From positions 4,216,001-4,280,000 of the forward strand of contig OZ254082.1 of assembly GCA_965267535.1 (NCBI GenBank): a DNA stretch of 64,000 bases, read 5' to 3'. The notes beneath the pieces were generated by a model. It did not search any database. It was not told the origin of the DNA and saw only the letters and a program-made list of their open reading frames with translations. The translations under genes were made by a program, and so were the position numbers. Shown piece by piece: positions 51,759 through 60,681 of this stretch; the first letter of the stretch is position 1, and each line of letters begins with the position of its first letter. The stretch is from CAXBNB01 sp965267535 (GTDB lineage Bacteria; Bacteroidota; Bacteroidia; Cytophagales; Cyclobacteriaceae).

Positions 51759-52674
51759 GATATACATAGCCGGTCACCGGGGCATGGTGGGCTCGGCCAT
51801 CTGGCGGTTGTTAGAAAGTGAAGGTTATACTCGCTTGATCGGCAAAACCTCTACTGAGCTGGATTTGCGCAACCAACAAGCGGTAGCTGATTTTTTTGAG
51901 CAGGAAAAACCCGAATACGTGTTTCTGGCTGCTGCCAAAGTAGGCGGTATAGTCGCCAACAATACTTTCCGTGCCGATTTTTTGCACGATAACTTACTCA
52001 TTCAATCCAATATCATCCATCAGGCTTATATCCATAAGGTGAAAAAGTTGCTTTTTCTCGGATCATCCTGCATATACCCTAAAATGGCTCCACAACCGCT
52101 GAAAGAGGACTACCTACTCACCGGCCCTCTGGAGCCTACTAACGAGCCCTACGCGATCGCCAAAATAGCCGGCATCAAAATGTGTGATGCCTACCGCGAC
52201 CAATATGGGTGCAACTTTATTTCGGCCATGCCCACCAACCTGTATGGGCCCAACGACAATTTCGACCTGCAAAACTCCCACGTTCTTCCGGCACTGATAA
52301 GAAAATTTTGTGAAGCCCGGGAGGAAAAGAAAAAATATGTACAAATTTGGGGTTCTGGACGTCCAAAGAGAGAGTTTCTACATGTGGACGACCTGGCGCA
52401 AGCGTGCCTTTTTTTAATGAAATCTTATAGTGAATCGGGGCTGGTGAATATTGGTGTAGGTGAAGACATCAGTATCAAGGAGTTAGCAGAATCCATCGGA
52501 CGCATTGTCGGCTTTGAAGGAGATTTGGTTTTTGACAGTGAAAAACCAGACGGCACTCCCCGCAAGCTTATGGACGTATCCAAGATCAACGCAATGGGCT
52601 GGAAAGCATCAATCAGTCTGGAAGAAGGTTTGAAAAGAACAGTGAAAGAATATCAACTATCGCTAAAAAAGTAG
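51742..52674 (+). CDS. fcl: GDP-L-fucose synthase
   Basis: Epimerises and reduces GDP-4-keto-6-deoxymannose to GDP-L-fucose with NADPH. 310 aa from ATG 51742 (MEKDSKIYIAGHRGMVGSAI); GTG at 51721 is less likely. The catalytic residues S108, Y137 and K141 (GSSCIYP, NEPYAIAKIAG) and the FLHVDDLAQACLFLM segment are intact. It overlaps the gmd 3-prime end. Together the pair shows the surface glycan contains L-fucose or a relative. Confidence 0.97.
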   Translation: MEKDSKIYIAGHRGMVGSAIWRLLESEGYTRLIGKTSTELDLRNQQAVADFFEQEKPEYVFLAAAKVGGIVANNTFRADFLHDNLLIQSNIIHQAYIHKVKKLLFLGSSCIYPKMAPQPLKEDYLLTGPLEPTNEPYAIAKIAGIKMCDAYRDQYGCNFISAMPTNLYGPNDNFDLQNSHVLPALIRKFCEAREEKKKYVQIWGSGRPKREFLHVDDLAQACLFLMKSYSESGLVNIGVGEDISIKELAESIGRIVGFEGDLVFDSEKPDGTPRKLMDVSKINAMGWKASISLEEGLKRTVKEYQLSLKK

Positions 52675-53979
52675 ATGGGGCTTCAGGATTTTATCATTAC
52701 ACCAATCTTTTTAATCTTCACTTATATCATTGCCTTTTGGATAAAGAGCAAAGTAACAGATAAACAAAACTCTAAATATTTCATTCCTGGTTTAACTGCA
52801 AAAATTTTAGGCGCGCTATCTCTCGGCTTCATCTATCAATTTTACTATGGTGGTGGTGACACATTTACTTATTTTCATCTGGGGAGCAAATATGTGTGGG
52901 AAGCATTTAAAAACGATCCGCTGATTGCTCTAAATCTTATTTTTTCAGAAATGAAATACTCTCCCTCGAATTTTGAGTATGCTAGTAAAATTTACACCTA
53001 TGGAGATAGCGCTTCTTATTTCGTTGTTCGTTTCACCGGGCTCCTGGACATTATCACATTACACACTTATTCAGCAACGGCTGTCTTATTTGCAGGAATC
53101 AGCTATTCTGGTATATGGATGCTATTCCTTTCGTTTTACAAACAATACCCAAATTTCGCTAAACACATAGCTATAGGTACACTATTTGTACCTTCCGTTT
53201 TTTTTTGGGGGTCAGGTATTATGAAAGATACCCTTACAATCTGTGCTATAGGGTGGCTATTTTATTCTTTTGTTCATCTCTTCATATTTAAGAAGGTCAA
53301 TATTCTCAATATTGTACTTTTTATAACTAGTTTTCTTGTCTTATACGTCGTGAAAATATATATCATTATCTGCTTTTTGCCAGCACTAGCTTTTTACCTC
53401 TACCTCAACTACCAGAAAAACATTAAGAATTATATTTTAAAGGTATTACTAGCACCAATTTTATTTGGCATTGCGATAGGATCGGCTTATCTAACGACCA
53501 TTATGGTTAGTTCTGGACACTATAGATATTCTATAGATTCTATTCTATACACTGCAGAACAAACCGCAAAATGGAATTATTATGTAAGTGAAAGGGAAAA
53601 AGGATCTGGATACACTTTAGGTGACTATGACTTCTCTCCAGCCGGGCTTGCAAAAAAATTTGTTCCTGCTGTTATCACTTCTTTTTTCAGACCTTTCCTT
53701 TGGGAAGCAAAAAATCCAGTAATGGTACTTTCTGCTCTTGAAAACTCTATTATACTATACCTATTTCTTTCATGCTTATTCCGTGGAAAGTTTGTTTACT
53801 TCTTTGAGCATCCTGCTTTTATTTTCTGCCTTATATTCTCAATTCTATTCGGTTTTGCTATAGGTGTAACAACATACAACTTTGGTTCTTTAGTCAGATA
53901 TAAAATACCTATGATACCATTTCTAATCATCCCTCTACTATTATTAAGAGGACAAACTGTACCTATTCCTAAAAGTTGA
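52675..53979 (+). CDS. Polytopic membrane protein, candidate polysaccharide polymerase
   Basis: 434 aa with about ten hydrophobic helices, starting directly after the fcl stop. The sequence between is rich in aromatic residues (LGFIYQFYYGGGDTFTYFH, FLYVVKIYIIICFLPALAFYLYLN). A large loop follows helix 7 (about 285-330). No named family is certain; the pattern and place in the cluster suit an O-antigen/capsule polymerase or membrane glycosyltransferase, although a Wzm/Wzt export route often needs no Wzy polymerase. The A+T-rich composition starts with this gene. Confidence 0.8.
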   Translation: MGLQDFIITPIFLIFTYIIAFWIKSKVTDKQNSKYFIPGLTAKILGALSLGFIYQFYYGGGDTFTYFHLGSKYVWEAFKNDPLIALNLIFSEMKYSPSNFEYASKIYTYGDSASYFVVRFTGLLDIITLHTYSATAVLFAGISYSGIWMLFLSFYKQYPNFAKHIAIGTLFVPSVFFWGSGIMKDTLTICAIGWLFYSFVHLFIFKKVNILNIVLFITSFLVLYVVKIYIIICFLPALAFYLYLNYQKNIKNYILKVLLAPILFGIAIGSAYLTTIMVSSGHYRYSIDSILYTAEQTAKWNYYVSEREKGSGYTLGDYDFSPAGLAKKFVPAVITSFFRPFLWEAKNPVMVLSALENSIILYLFLSCLFRGKFVYFFEHPAFIFCLIFSILFGFAIGVTTYNFGSLVRYKIPMIPFLIIPLLLLRGQTVPIPKS

Positions 53980-54791
53980 TGAGTAAAACTATTATTTCAC
54001 CTGCTTCTTCTCAAAAGCTTAATGTTAAAGAATTGTGGAGCTACCGAGATCTTTTTTGGGTATTGGCTCTACGAGACTTAAAAGTTAGGTATGCTCAAAC
54101 TCTACTCGGAATTACATGGGCTGTTATACAACCTATAACTACTTTACTCATTTTCGTTTTAATATTTGACAAAGCAATACAAGTAAACACTGGTGATATC
54201 CCTTACCCTGCCTACGCACTTTGTGGCATGACAGCCTGGTCTTATTTTTCATTTGTAATGAACCAAAGTGGTACATCAATTATTGGTGCCCAGGAAATGA
54301 TTAAAAAAATTTACTTCCCTCGATTAATCATCCCCCTAAGCAAAAGTTTGGTAGCCTTTGTCGATTTTTTTATTTCTTTGAGCCTCACTCTCATATTACT
54401 TATATGCTACAATATTCCTCTTACTAAGGGGGTTCTGTTTTTACCCGTTTTTATAACCATCAACATCCTTTTTGCCCTTGGAATAGGGATTTGGCTTAGT
54501 TCTCTTACAGTTCGTTTCCGAGACTTTCAACACATTGTTCCTTTTATGGCTCAAATTGGGCTTTATGCATCACCTATAGCATACCCCTCGTCTTTTATCC
54601 CTGAAAAATATAAACTCTTATACTACCTAAATCCAATGGCTGGTATTGTTGATGGTTTTCGATGGTGCTTGTTAAATACCTCTACTCCTAACCCTTACTC
54701 ATTTATCTCTTTTGGAATCGTTTTTCTCATTTTTGCTTCAGGAATATGGTATTTCAAAAAAATGGAAAGAACCATGGCTGACCTAGTATAA
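53979..54791 (+). CDS. wzm: ABC transporter permease for polysaccharide export (Wzm-like)
   Basis: Membrane subunit of the ABC-2 type exporter moving undecaprenyl-linked polysaccharide to the periplasm. 270 aa with six predicted helices. The cytoplasmic N-terminus YRDLFWVLALRDLKVRYAQT with LLGITWAVIQPI is the family signature. KKIYFPRLIIPLSK and the C-terminal YYLNPMAGIVDGFRW motif follow. ATG at 53979 overlaps the preceding stop (TGATG), so it is translationally coupled. Partner of the ATPase encoded next. Confidence 0.94.
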   Translation: MSKTIISPASSQKLNVKELWSYRDLFWVLALRDLKVRYAQTLLGITWAVIQPITTLLIFVLIFDKAIQVNTGDIPYPAYALCGMTAWSYFSFVMNQSGTSIIGAQEMIKKIYFPRLIIPLSKSLVAFVDFFISLSLTLILLICYNIPLTKGVLFLPVFITINILFALGIGIWLSSLTVRFRDFQHIVPFMAQIGLYASPIAYPSSFIPEKYKLLYYLNPMAGIVDGFRWCLLNTSTPNPYSFISFGIVFLIFASGIWYFKKMERTMADLV

Positions 54792-54792
54792 C

Positions 54793-56010
54793 ATGACTGA
54801 CTTTGCTATCAAAATATCAAACTTATCTAAAAAATATAAAATCGGGCAGCACAAACATTCTTCCCTTAGGGAGACTTTAATGAATTTTTCTAAAGAAAAA
54901 GATTCAAGATATTTTTGGGCCTTGCGCGATATTAATTTAGATATAAAAAAAGGAGATGCCATAGGGATAATTGGCAAAAACGGAGCTGGCAAAAGCACAC
55001 TCTTGAAAATTCTAAGTAAAATCACTTACCCTACTTCTGGCAGGGTAGAGCTTAATGGTCGTGTATCTTCTTTGCTTGAAGTTGGAACAGGGTTCCATCC
55101 AGAGCTCAGCGGTAGAGAAAATGTGTTTCTAAATGGCACTATACTTGGAATGCGAAGAAATGAAATCAAAGCTAAATTCGATGAAATTGTTGACTTTAGT
55201 GGTGTAAACAACTTCATCGACACTCCTATCAAACACTATAGCAGTGGCATGAAGGTGCGGTTGGCTTTCGCTGTAGCTGCTTTTTTAGAACCTGAGATAC
55301 TAATCATCGATGAGGTGCTTGCTGTAGGTGATGCAGAGTTTCAAAAAAAATGTTTGGGCAAAATGGAAGATGTTACTGGTGAAGGGCGTACTGTTTTGTT
55401 TGTAAGTCATAATATGGCCGCTATTGACAAGTTATGCAAGAAAGCTGTTGTGCTCAACTCCGGCAAGGTAGTTTTCTCAAGCGACACAAAATCTTCTATT
55501 AAGCAATACTTAAAGCTCAATCAAAGCAAAAGCAATATTAAGCTTGAACAAAGAAAAGACAGGAAAGGCACTGGAGAACTTACTTTTACAGATGTGAAAA
55601 TTTTAAGCCTTTACAAAACTGAAATTAACCACATCGAACTTGGTAGTGACCTTCAAATAGAACTATACTATAAAATTAACAACCCTAACGTTAACCTTGA
55701 AGGGGCTCACTTCTCTGTCAACATCTTGGACAAAAATGACATGACCATTATTCACCACAGCAATCTATTAGTCGGCAAAACTTTTACTAGTACAAATATT
55801 CTAAACACAAACAAGGTAACATTCTCATTGAGTTGTGTTACTCTTACTCCTGGCGATTATTACCTCTCTATTGACTGTGTAAACAAAACAACATATATAG
55901 ATTGTATAAGTAACGTAGCAAAGTTTTCCGTAATCGAAAAAGCTCTTTTTAATTATGTAAGTAAACCACATGCAGGAATAGTAGTGGTAGAAGGAGACTG
56001 GAGAATATGA
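54793..56010 (+). CDS. wzt: ABC transporter ATP-binding protein with Wzt-type C-terminal domain
   Basis: ATPase subunit of the O-antigen/capsule exporter. 405 aa. Walker A is at 61-69 (GKNGAGKST), the signature motif is HYSSGMKVRLAFAVA and Walker B is EILIIDEVLAVGDA. After about residue 245 comes an extra beta-rich domain (LTFTDVKILSLYKTEI, GAHFSVNILDKNDMTI, VTLTPGDYYLSIDCVNK). Wzt proteins with such a domain recognise the modified non-reducing end of the polymer, often a methyl or phosphate cap. It begins one base after the permease stop. Methyltransferase genes follow. Confidence 0.95.
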   Translation: MTDFAIKISNLSKKYKIGQHKHSSLRETLMNFSKEKDSRYFWALRDINLDIKKGDAIGIIGKNGAGKSTLLKILSKITYPTSGRVELNGRVSSLLEVGTGFHPELSGRENVFLNGTILGMRRNEIKAKFDEIVDFSGVNNFIDTPIKHYSSGMKVRLAFAVAAFLEPEILIIDEVLAVGDAEFQKKCLGKMEDVTGEGRTVLFVSHNMAAIDKLCKKAVVLNSGKVVFSSDTKSSIKQYLKLNQSKSNIKLEQRKDRKGTGELTFTDVKILSLYKTEINHIELGSDLQIELYYKINNPNVNLEGAHFSVNILDKNDMTIIHHSNLLVGKTFTSTNILNTNKVTFSLSCVTLTPGDYYLSIDCVNKTTYIDCISNVAKFSVIEKALFNYVSKPHAGIVVVEGDWRI

Positions 56011-56125
56011 CAAATTATATCCGATGAAGAGTAGCTCTCATAACAAAATACTCCATTCATGTTTTTCAAACTTGACATTATAAAAATCAATTGCCTTCCA
56101 ATGACACTTCTACTTTAAGACAAAG

Positions 56126-56474
56126 GAAATCTAAAGCATAAACACCAGTTAAAATTGATTTTGGGCGCAGGACGAACGCAATATTCAGGGTGGATTGCAA
56201 CAGACTACCCTGTTTTTGACATATTTAAGAGTTGGCAATGGTCGTTTTTGTTGAAAGGAACAAAACTCGACAATATATTGATGGAACATGTTCTGGAGCA
56301 TTTTACCAAAAGACAGGTTGGCGCATTTCTAAGATTGGCAAAAAAGTATTTGAAACCCAATGGAATTATAAGAATAGCTGTGCCTGATGGTTTTCATCCA
56401 AATCCTGATTATATAGAATTTGTAAAACCAGGCGGCTCAGGACCCGGGGCAGATGACCACAAAATACTTTGGAA
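56126..56474 (+). repeat. 349-bp direct repeat, copy 1
   Basis: Matches 57058-57406 at a constant distance of 932 bp with roughly ten single-base differences. It begins GAAATCTAAAGCATAAACACC and ends in CTTTGGAA. Outside these limits the two regions are unrelated. The copies hold the same part of a methyltransferase gene. Confidence 0.9.
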
Positions 56475-56481
56475 ATCTTAA
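56126..56481 (+). pseudogene. Truncated methyltransferase gene (5-prime part missing, 3-prime replaced)
   Basis: Internal part of a class I SAM-dependent methyltransferase (LILGAGRTQYSGWIATDYPV, ILMEHVLEHFTKRQVGAFL, KYLKPNGIIRIAVPDGFHP), almost identical to residues 23-138 of the intact gene at 56991. A stop (TAA at 56116-56118) precedes it in frame. The first 22 codons of the intact gene are absent. At 56474 the homology ends, and the frame runs to a stop at 56481 inside a fused FkbM fragment. TTG at 56155 is the only possible start inside. Not likely functional. Confidence 0.85.
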
Positions 56482-56987
56482 GAGGCAATCTGGCTAAAAC
56501 CAAACAAGTCAATTTGAACAACCTGGCACTAGGAGATGTTCAAGAGGAAATAGACATTTATACCTATGTGGATCAAAAAACATCGGGACATACCAGTGCC
56601 TATTCTGATGTTTTGATGGACAAACGAAAAAAGGATGACATATTAAAATTAAGCGTTTCACAAATTACTCTGGAAAGCTATTGTAGTGAAAATAATATAC
56701 CCTACATTGACTTTTTGAAAATAGATGTGGAAGGTCATGAGTACAAGGTGCTACTTGGTGCTGCTAACCTCCTAAGAAGCAATTCTATTAAGGTTATACA
56801 GTTTGAATACAATGAAATGAATGTAGCTTCCCGGGTGTTCCTGAAAGATTTTTACGAAATTTTGCCAGGGTTTTCCTTTTATAGAATCTTACCAACCAAG
56901 TTATTGCCATTGGGTGATTATGACCCAATTAATGAGGTATTCAAAATCCAGAATATTGTTGCCATATACAAAAATAAATCACTCTAG
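56475..56987 (+). pseudogene. FkbM-family methyltransferase fragment (N-terminal SAM motif lost)
   Basis: C-terminal two thirds of an FkbM methyltransferase (LNNLALGDVQEEIDIYTY, LESYCSENNIPYIDFLKIDV, GHEYKVLLGAANLL, VIQFEYNEMNVASRVFLKD). The preceding FDVGANxG SAM-binding strand, which an intact family member has (see 59869), is missing. It joins directly to repeat copy 1 in a different frame from the methyltransferase fragment. An ATG at 56469 falls inside the repeat, so a truncated 172-aa product is conceivable but unlikely to bind SAM. Confidence 0.82.
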
Positions 56988-56990
56988 ATA

Positions 56991-57605
56991 ATGCTCAAGT
57001 ACCTTAAAAGGCAAAAATGGATTTGGTTGGATAGAATTGTTTTGAGAAGGCTTATTAGAAATCAAAAGCATAAACACCAGTTAAAATTGATTTTGGGCGC
57101 AGGACGAACGCAATATTCAGGGTGGATTGCAACAGACTACCCTGTTTTTGACATATTTAAGAGTTGGCAATGGTCGTTTTTATTGAAAGGAACAAAACTC
57201 GACAATATATTGATTGAACATGTTCTGGAGCATTTTACCGAAAGACAGGTTGGTGCATTTCTAAAATTGACAAAAAAGTATTTGAAACCCAATGGAATTA
57301 TAAGAATAGCTGTGCCTGATGGTTTTCATCCAAATCCTGATTATATAGAATTTATAAAACCGGGCGGCTCAGGACCCGGGGCAGATGACCACAAAATGCT
57401 TTGGAATTATAAGAATTTTTCTAAAATCGCTAACGAAAACGGGCTTCAAGTGAGACTTTTAGAATATTACGATGAAAATGGCGAATTCAAATCATTTGAT
57501 TACGATCAAACCGATGGAATAATAACACGTACGCGCAAGAAGCAAAAGGGGTTATATGATTTTGACTATAGTTCTCTGGTTCTGGATTTAGTAGTGGGAA
57601 GGTAA
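56991..57605 (+). CDS. Class I SAM-dependent methyltransferase
   Basis: Intact 204-aa methyltransferase of the predicted-SAM-methyltransferase group found in O-antigen clusters. The opening is MLKYLKRQKWIWLDRIVLRR, then the glycine-rich start of the SAM site (LILGAGRTQYSGWIATD), the DNILIEHVLEHF acidic motif, and GIIRIAVPDGFHPNPDY. The C-terminus (NENGLQVRLLEYYDENGEF) is complete. It starts 4 bp after the FkbM fragment. Residues 23-138 are duplicated upstream. The probable target is a sugar hydroxyl or phosphate of the surface polymer. Confidence 0.85.
   Translation: MLKYLKRQKWIWLDRIVLRRLIRNQKHKHQLKLILGAGRTQYSGWIATDYPVFDIFKSWQWSFLLKGTKLDNILIEHVLEHFTERQVGAFLKLTKKYLKPNGIIRIAVPDGFHPNPDYIEFIKPGGSGPGADDHKMLWNYKNFSKIANENGLQVRLLEYYDENGEFKSFDYDQTDGIITRTRKKQKGLYDFDYSSLVLDLVVGR
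57058..57406 (+). repeat. 349-bp direct repeat, copy 2
   Basis: Partner of 56126-56474; lies inside the intact methyltransferase gene at codons 23-138. Starting GAAATCAAAAGCATAAACACC. High identity suggests a recent duplication or gene conversion. Confidence 0.9.
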
Positions 57606-57633
57606 TGTTCCCATGAAAGCTGGTCTTTACCCT

Positions 57634-58602
57634 TCAATGCCAATCATACTTTTTTGTCATTGGGTCGGTAAAGACAGACTTCAGGTTTTTGATATAAGAT
57701 GCCTTGATTTTTTTAGACTTTTTAATTGCCAGGAGAAACTGCTTGAAATAATCAATTTTTTTATTCAAAAATGCTCGTTTGTTGTATTTCCACAATAACC
57801 CCCAGTGACGGTCATACTGGTGGACTACACTCACAGGATTTCCATCCTTGTTCAAAACCTCATTGTATTTAGATAACCTAATTTCATTAATGGGCTTGTG
57901 TGAAGAAATTGTTGACAAAATCTCTGAATCGTCTTTTACGATTCTTAACCCTGTTATCTTGTATACATAAATCAAATAATTATGAATTCCCTGATCCAAA
58001 CCACCTAGGTTTTCAAATTTAATGAGCTCTCTTACCATTAAAGAAAAATAATTCTGCATTAATTGAAATGCACCGCCAGTAAATCCAGAACAACTGATTG
58101 TATTAGGCCCCAGTTTATTGAGTATTTCATCGCCATATGCATGTCGAATCCAAAGTTGTGTATAGTGGTTAAGACCAATAGTTTCTTTGTCATTCTCAAG
58201 AAAACAATACAAAGCATTAGAATTAATAGATTCAAATGGGTTTCTTTGAAAAAACACATCTCTTACATCAGAGTGTATGACAGTTTCATATTCCCCTTTG
58301 TGGTTTTGAAGGTATGTATGATAAAAAAAATAGCGCAATGAATTCGGCGATAAAACTTTCTCTTTTATCGGATCTAAACTTGCGTTCAAGTAAGCATACT
58401 GTAAACCATCTATCCTATTTTGATAATAAGGAATGCATTCAATAGCATACTTTTCATATAGTTCTCGAATGGCTTTTTTGTCAATTTTTTTGTAAAAAAG
58501 TACAACGTGACAGTCCGAGTTTACTTTTCTCAAAGATGAGAAAAATAATGAAATTTGACTTAGATTATAGTTCTCGGCTATAGTTAGCAGTAAGTTTTTC
58601 AT
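57634..58602 (-). CDS. Putative glycosyltransferase with DxxD motif, in reverse orientation
   Basis: 322 aa, no signal peptide or helix. The beginning LLLTIAENYNLSQISLFFSSL resembles the Rossmann-like start of GT-A enzymes that act on nucleotide sugars. The metal-binding region may be HSDVRDVFFQRNPFES, with GFTGGAFQLM and GLDQGIHNYLIYV later; this layout is typical of plant-type/LPS-cluster glycosyltransferases. I do not recognise the exact family. It is the only minus-strand gene between 50.6 and 64 kb, tail to tail with the intact methyltransferase gene. ATG at 58602. Confidence 0.75.
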   Translation of the reverse strand: MKNLLLTIAENYNLSQISLFFSSLRKVNSDCHVVLFYKKIDKKAIRELYEKYAIECIPYYQNRIDGLQYAYLNASLDPIKEKVLSPNSLRYFFYHTYLQNHKGEYETVIHSDVRDVFFQRNPFESINSNALYCFLENDKETIGLNHYTQLWIRHAYGDEILNKLGPNTISCSGFTGGAFQLMQNYFSLMVRELIKFENLGGLDQGIHNYLIYVYKITGLRIVKDDSEILSTISSHKPINEIRLSKYNEVLNKDGNPVSVVHQYDRHWGLLWKYNKRAFLNKKIDYFKQFLLAIKKSKKIKASYIKNLKSVFTDPMTKKYDWH

Positions 58603-58673
58603 CTATTACAGCGGTTTAAAATATTACTTACTCTCTTAATTCTCACTAATAATAGAGCAAAGTATTTCTATCA

Positions 58674-59828
58674 ATGATACTACTTAACAAAGTTAATTTA
58701 GCTTGGAAGCTTCTTCTCAATTACACATCTAATTTGACCTATTATTTAGGTAAACCAAAAACCGTAGGCAAACCAAAAGTAATTTTTGACTTGAACGACC
58801 GTCGAGTGGAACCTTATTACTTTTTATTGATATATTCTTTTCACAAAGCTGGATTTAATGTTGTAATTAGAAATAGTTTTATGTTTATAGCAAACATAAG
58901 GAAGACTGGCCATTTCCTCTTTGAACTGCCTAGGTTAATAATTAAACTCTTCCCTTACAAAAACATCCAACCTGAAGACATCATTATAACTGACAAAATA
59001 GAGAAAGTCAATAAATATACAGCACAAAAAAAAATTCACATATCATTCGATGTTTATAGTTCTAAACTTAAACATGAAGCTTTCATTACAATGCCTTTTT
59101 TCATGAGCCCCAATCAATACATCTATGGATACGACAAGGAAATAAAAGATTTAAGAAAGTCAGAGAGGAAAATGAAAATTTTCTTCTCCGGCAATCAGAA
59201 TAAAATCAACTACACTCATTCTATTTTTCAAGACTTTTTTAAGATAATGAATAGAATAGAGATTCTGAATACCTTAAAAAACACCTTGACACCAGATGAA
59301 ATATTGATCATAAATGAGAAGAAAAAGTGGACATTCTTGGAAGATTCTTTTCAAAATAAATTCGTACTTAATCAGTGGACATGGTCTCAGGGTAACTCAG
59401 AAAATTTGGATTCACGGGTATCTACAGAAAACTGGTTGAAGATTTTAAGCAAAAGTCATTTTTTCTTAGCTACACCCGGCATACGAATGCCTCTATGTTT
59501 CAATGTGACAGAGGCAATGTCTGTGGGTACGATACCAATTATACAGTACCCTCAATACTACGCCCCTCCATTACAAGATATGAAAAACTGTATAGTTTTT
59601 AAAAATAGCGAAGACCTAACAGAGAAGGTAAGGTTTGTTTTATCGTTAAGCACCAAAGCAATCAAAGAGCTTAGAGCAAATGTTATAGATTATTTCGATC
59701 GACATTTACAGTTAGAAAACCTTCCCCAAAGTATAAAAGCGATAGACGATAAAAACTCTACCCTTCTAATAAATGCCACCGAAGTAAGTTACGCATCCTA
59801 TTTGAAATCAAAATGTTCGGCATCCTAA
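58674..59828 (+). CDS. Putative glycosyltransferase (exostosin-like GT-B)
   Basis: 384-aa soluble protein. The N-terminus KVIFDLNDRRVEPYYFLLIY and a middle stretch KMKIFFSGNQNKI are followed by a nucleotide-sugar site region SHFFLATPGIRMPLCFNVTE and AMSVGTIPIIQYPQYYAPPL, which is the pattern of exostosin and other GT-B glycosyltransferases. The assignment rests on this C-terminal part only. Gene starts ATG 58674, 72 bp from the divergent start at 58602, so the intergenic stretch should hold two promoters. Confidence 0.75.
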   Translation: MILLNKVNLAWKLLLNYTSNLTYYLGKPKTVGKPKVIFDLNDRRVEPYYFLLIYSFHKAGFNVVIRNSFMFIANIRKTGHFLFELPRLIIKLFPYKNIQPEDIIITDKIEKVNKYTAQKKIHISFDVYSSKLKHEAFITMPFFMSPNQYIYGYDKEIKDLRKSERKMKIFFSGNQNKINYTHSIFQDFFKIMNRIEILNTLKNTLTPDEILIINEKKKWTFLEDSFQNKFVLNQWTWSQGNSENLDSRVSTENWLKILSKSHFFLATPGIRMPLCFNVTEAMSVGTIPIIQYPQYYAPPLQDMKNCIVFKNSEDLTEKVRFVLSLSTKAIKELRANVIDYFDRHLQLENLPQSIKAIDDKNSTLLINATEVSYASYLKSKCSAS

Positions 59829-59868
59829 ATTTTAATAAACAAACGACATTATCAAAAAACTTTGATAA

Positions 59869-60666
59869 GTGATTACACAAATTAGGTTCCACATTAGCCC
59901 GAAATCATGGCAAAAAACCATACAGCACAATTGCAAATACCTGTGGTGGAGGCATGAGAACTTTGATTACAATTTTAGCACAAATGGAGAATCTTTTGTC
60001 ATAAAATCTATAATTCCTAGCCTAGATTCCAATTCACATGTATTTGATGTAGGAGCCAATCACGGTCAATGGTCTAAAGAATTTCGAACTTATTCACCTG
60101 ACCCTATCCTCCATGTTTTTGAAATATCTCCCATAAATTATGAAAAGCTTGTAAAAAACTTAAACGCAGATGCTAAAACTAAAATAGTTAACTTGGGAAT
60201 GAGTAGTTCTTCAGGATGTATAGATTTCTACCACAATAAGTCTAACCCCTCAAACAGCAAATTCATTAAAGATGAAAGTCTTTCAGAAGAAGATATTGTC
60301 CACATGGAGTTAAACGTCACCTCTATTGATGAGTATTGTTCAATAAACAAAATTAACCACGTCAACTTTCTTAAAATAGATACAGAAGGGATGGACTACA
60401 ATGTGCTTCTAGGAGCATCCAGAATGCTCTCCAACAATAAAATTGATTTTATTCAATTTGAATATGGAAGATCATCAGTCGATACAGGACACCTTCTTAA
60501 AAACCATTTTGAACTACTCCATTCATATGGGTATAAAGTCGGCAAAATATATCCAAACTATGTTGATTTTAGACCTTTTGATAGAGACATGGAAGATTTT
60601 ATAGGGCCAAATTACCTGGCGGTCAATTCTAAAATGACTAATTTGATCAATATTTGGTCAAGATAA
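59869..60666 (+). CDS. FkbM family methyltransferase
   Basis: 265-aa SAM-dependent methyltransferase, likely modifying a sugar of the surface polymer. SAM motif I is VFDVGANHGQWSKEF near residues 64-78. The next conserved piece is HVFEISPINYEKL, then VNLGMSSSSG. The C-terminal family signature is VNFLKIDTEGMDYNVLLGAS and IDFIQFEYGRSSVD. The start is GTG at 59869. It is intact, unlike the fragment at 56475 to which it is distantly related. Confidence 0.9.
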   Translation: MITQIRFHISPKSWQKTIQHNCKYLWWRHENFDYNFSTNGESFVIKSIIPSLDSNSHVFDVGANHGQWSKEFRTYSPDPILHVFEISPINYEKLVKNLNADAKTKIVNLGMSSSSGCIDFYHNKSNPSNSKFIKDESLSEEDIVHMELNVTSIDEYCSINKINHVNFLKIDTEGMDYNVLLGASRMLSNNKIDFIQFEYGRSSVDTGHLLKNHFELLHSYGYKVGKIYPNYVDFRPFDRDMEDFIGPNYLAVNSKMTNLINIWSR

Positions 60667-60681
60667 ATTATTGCTATACCA

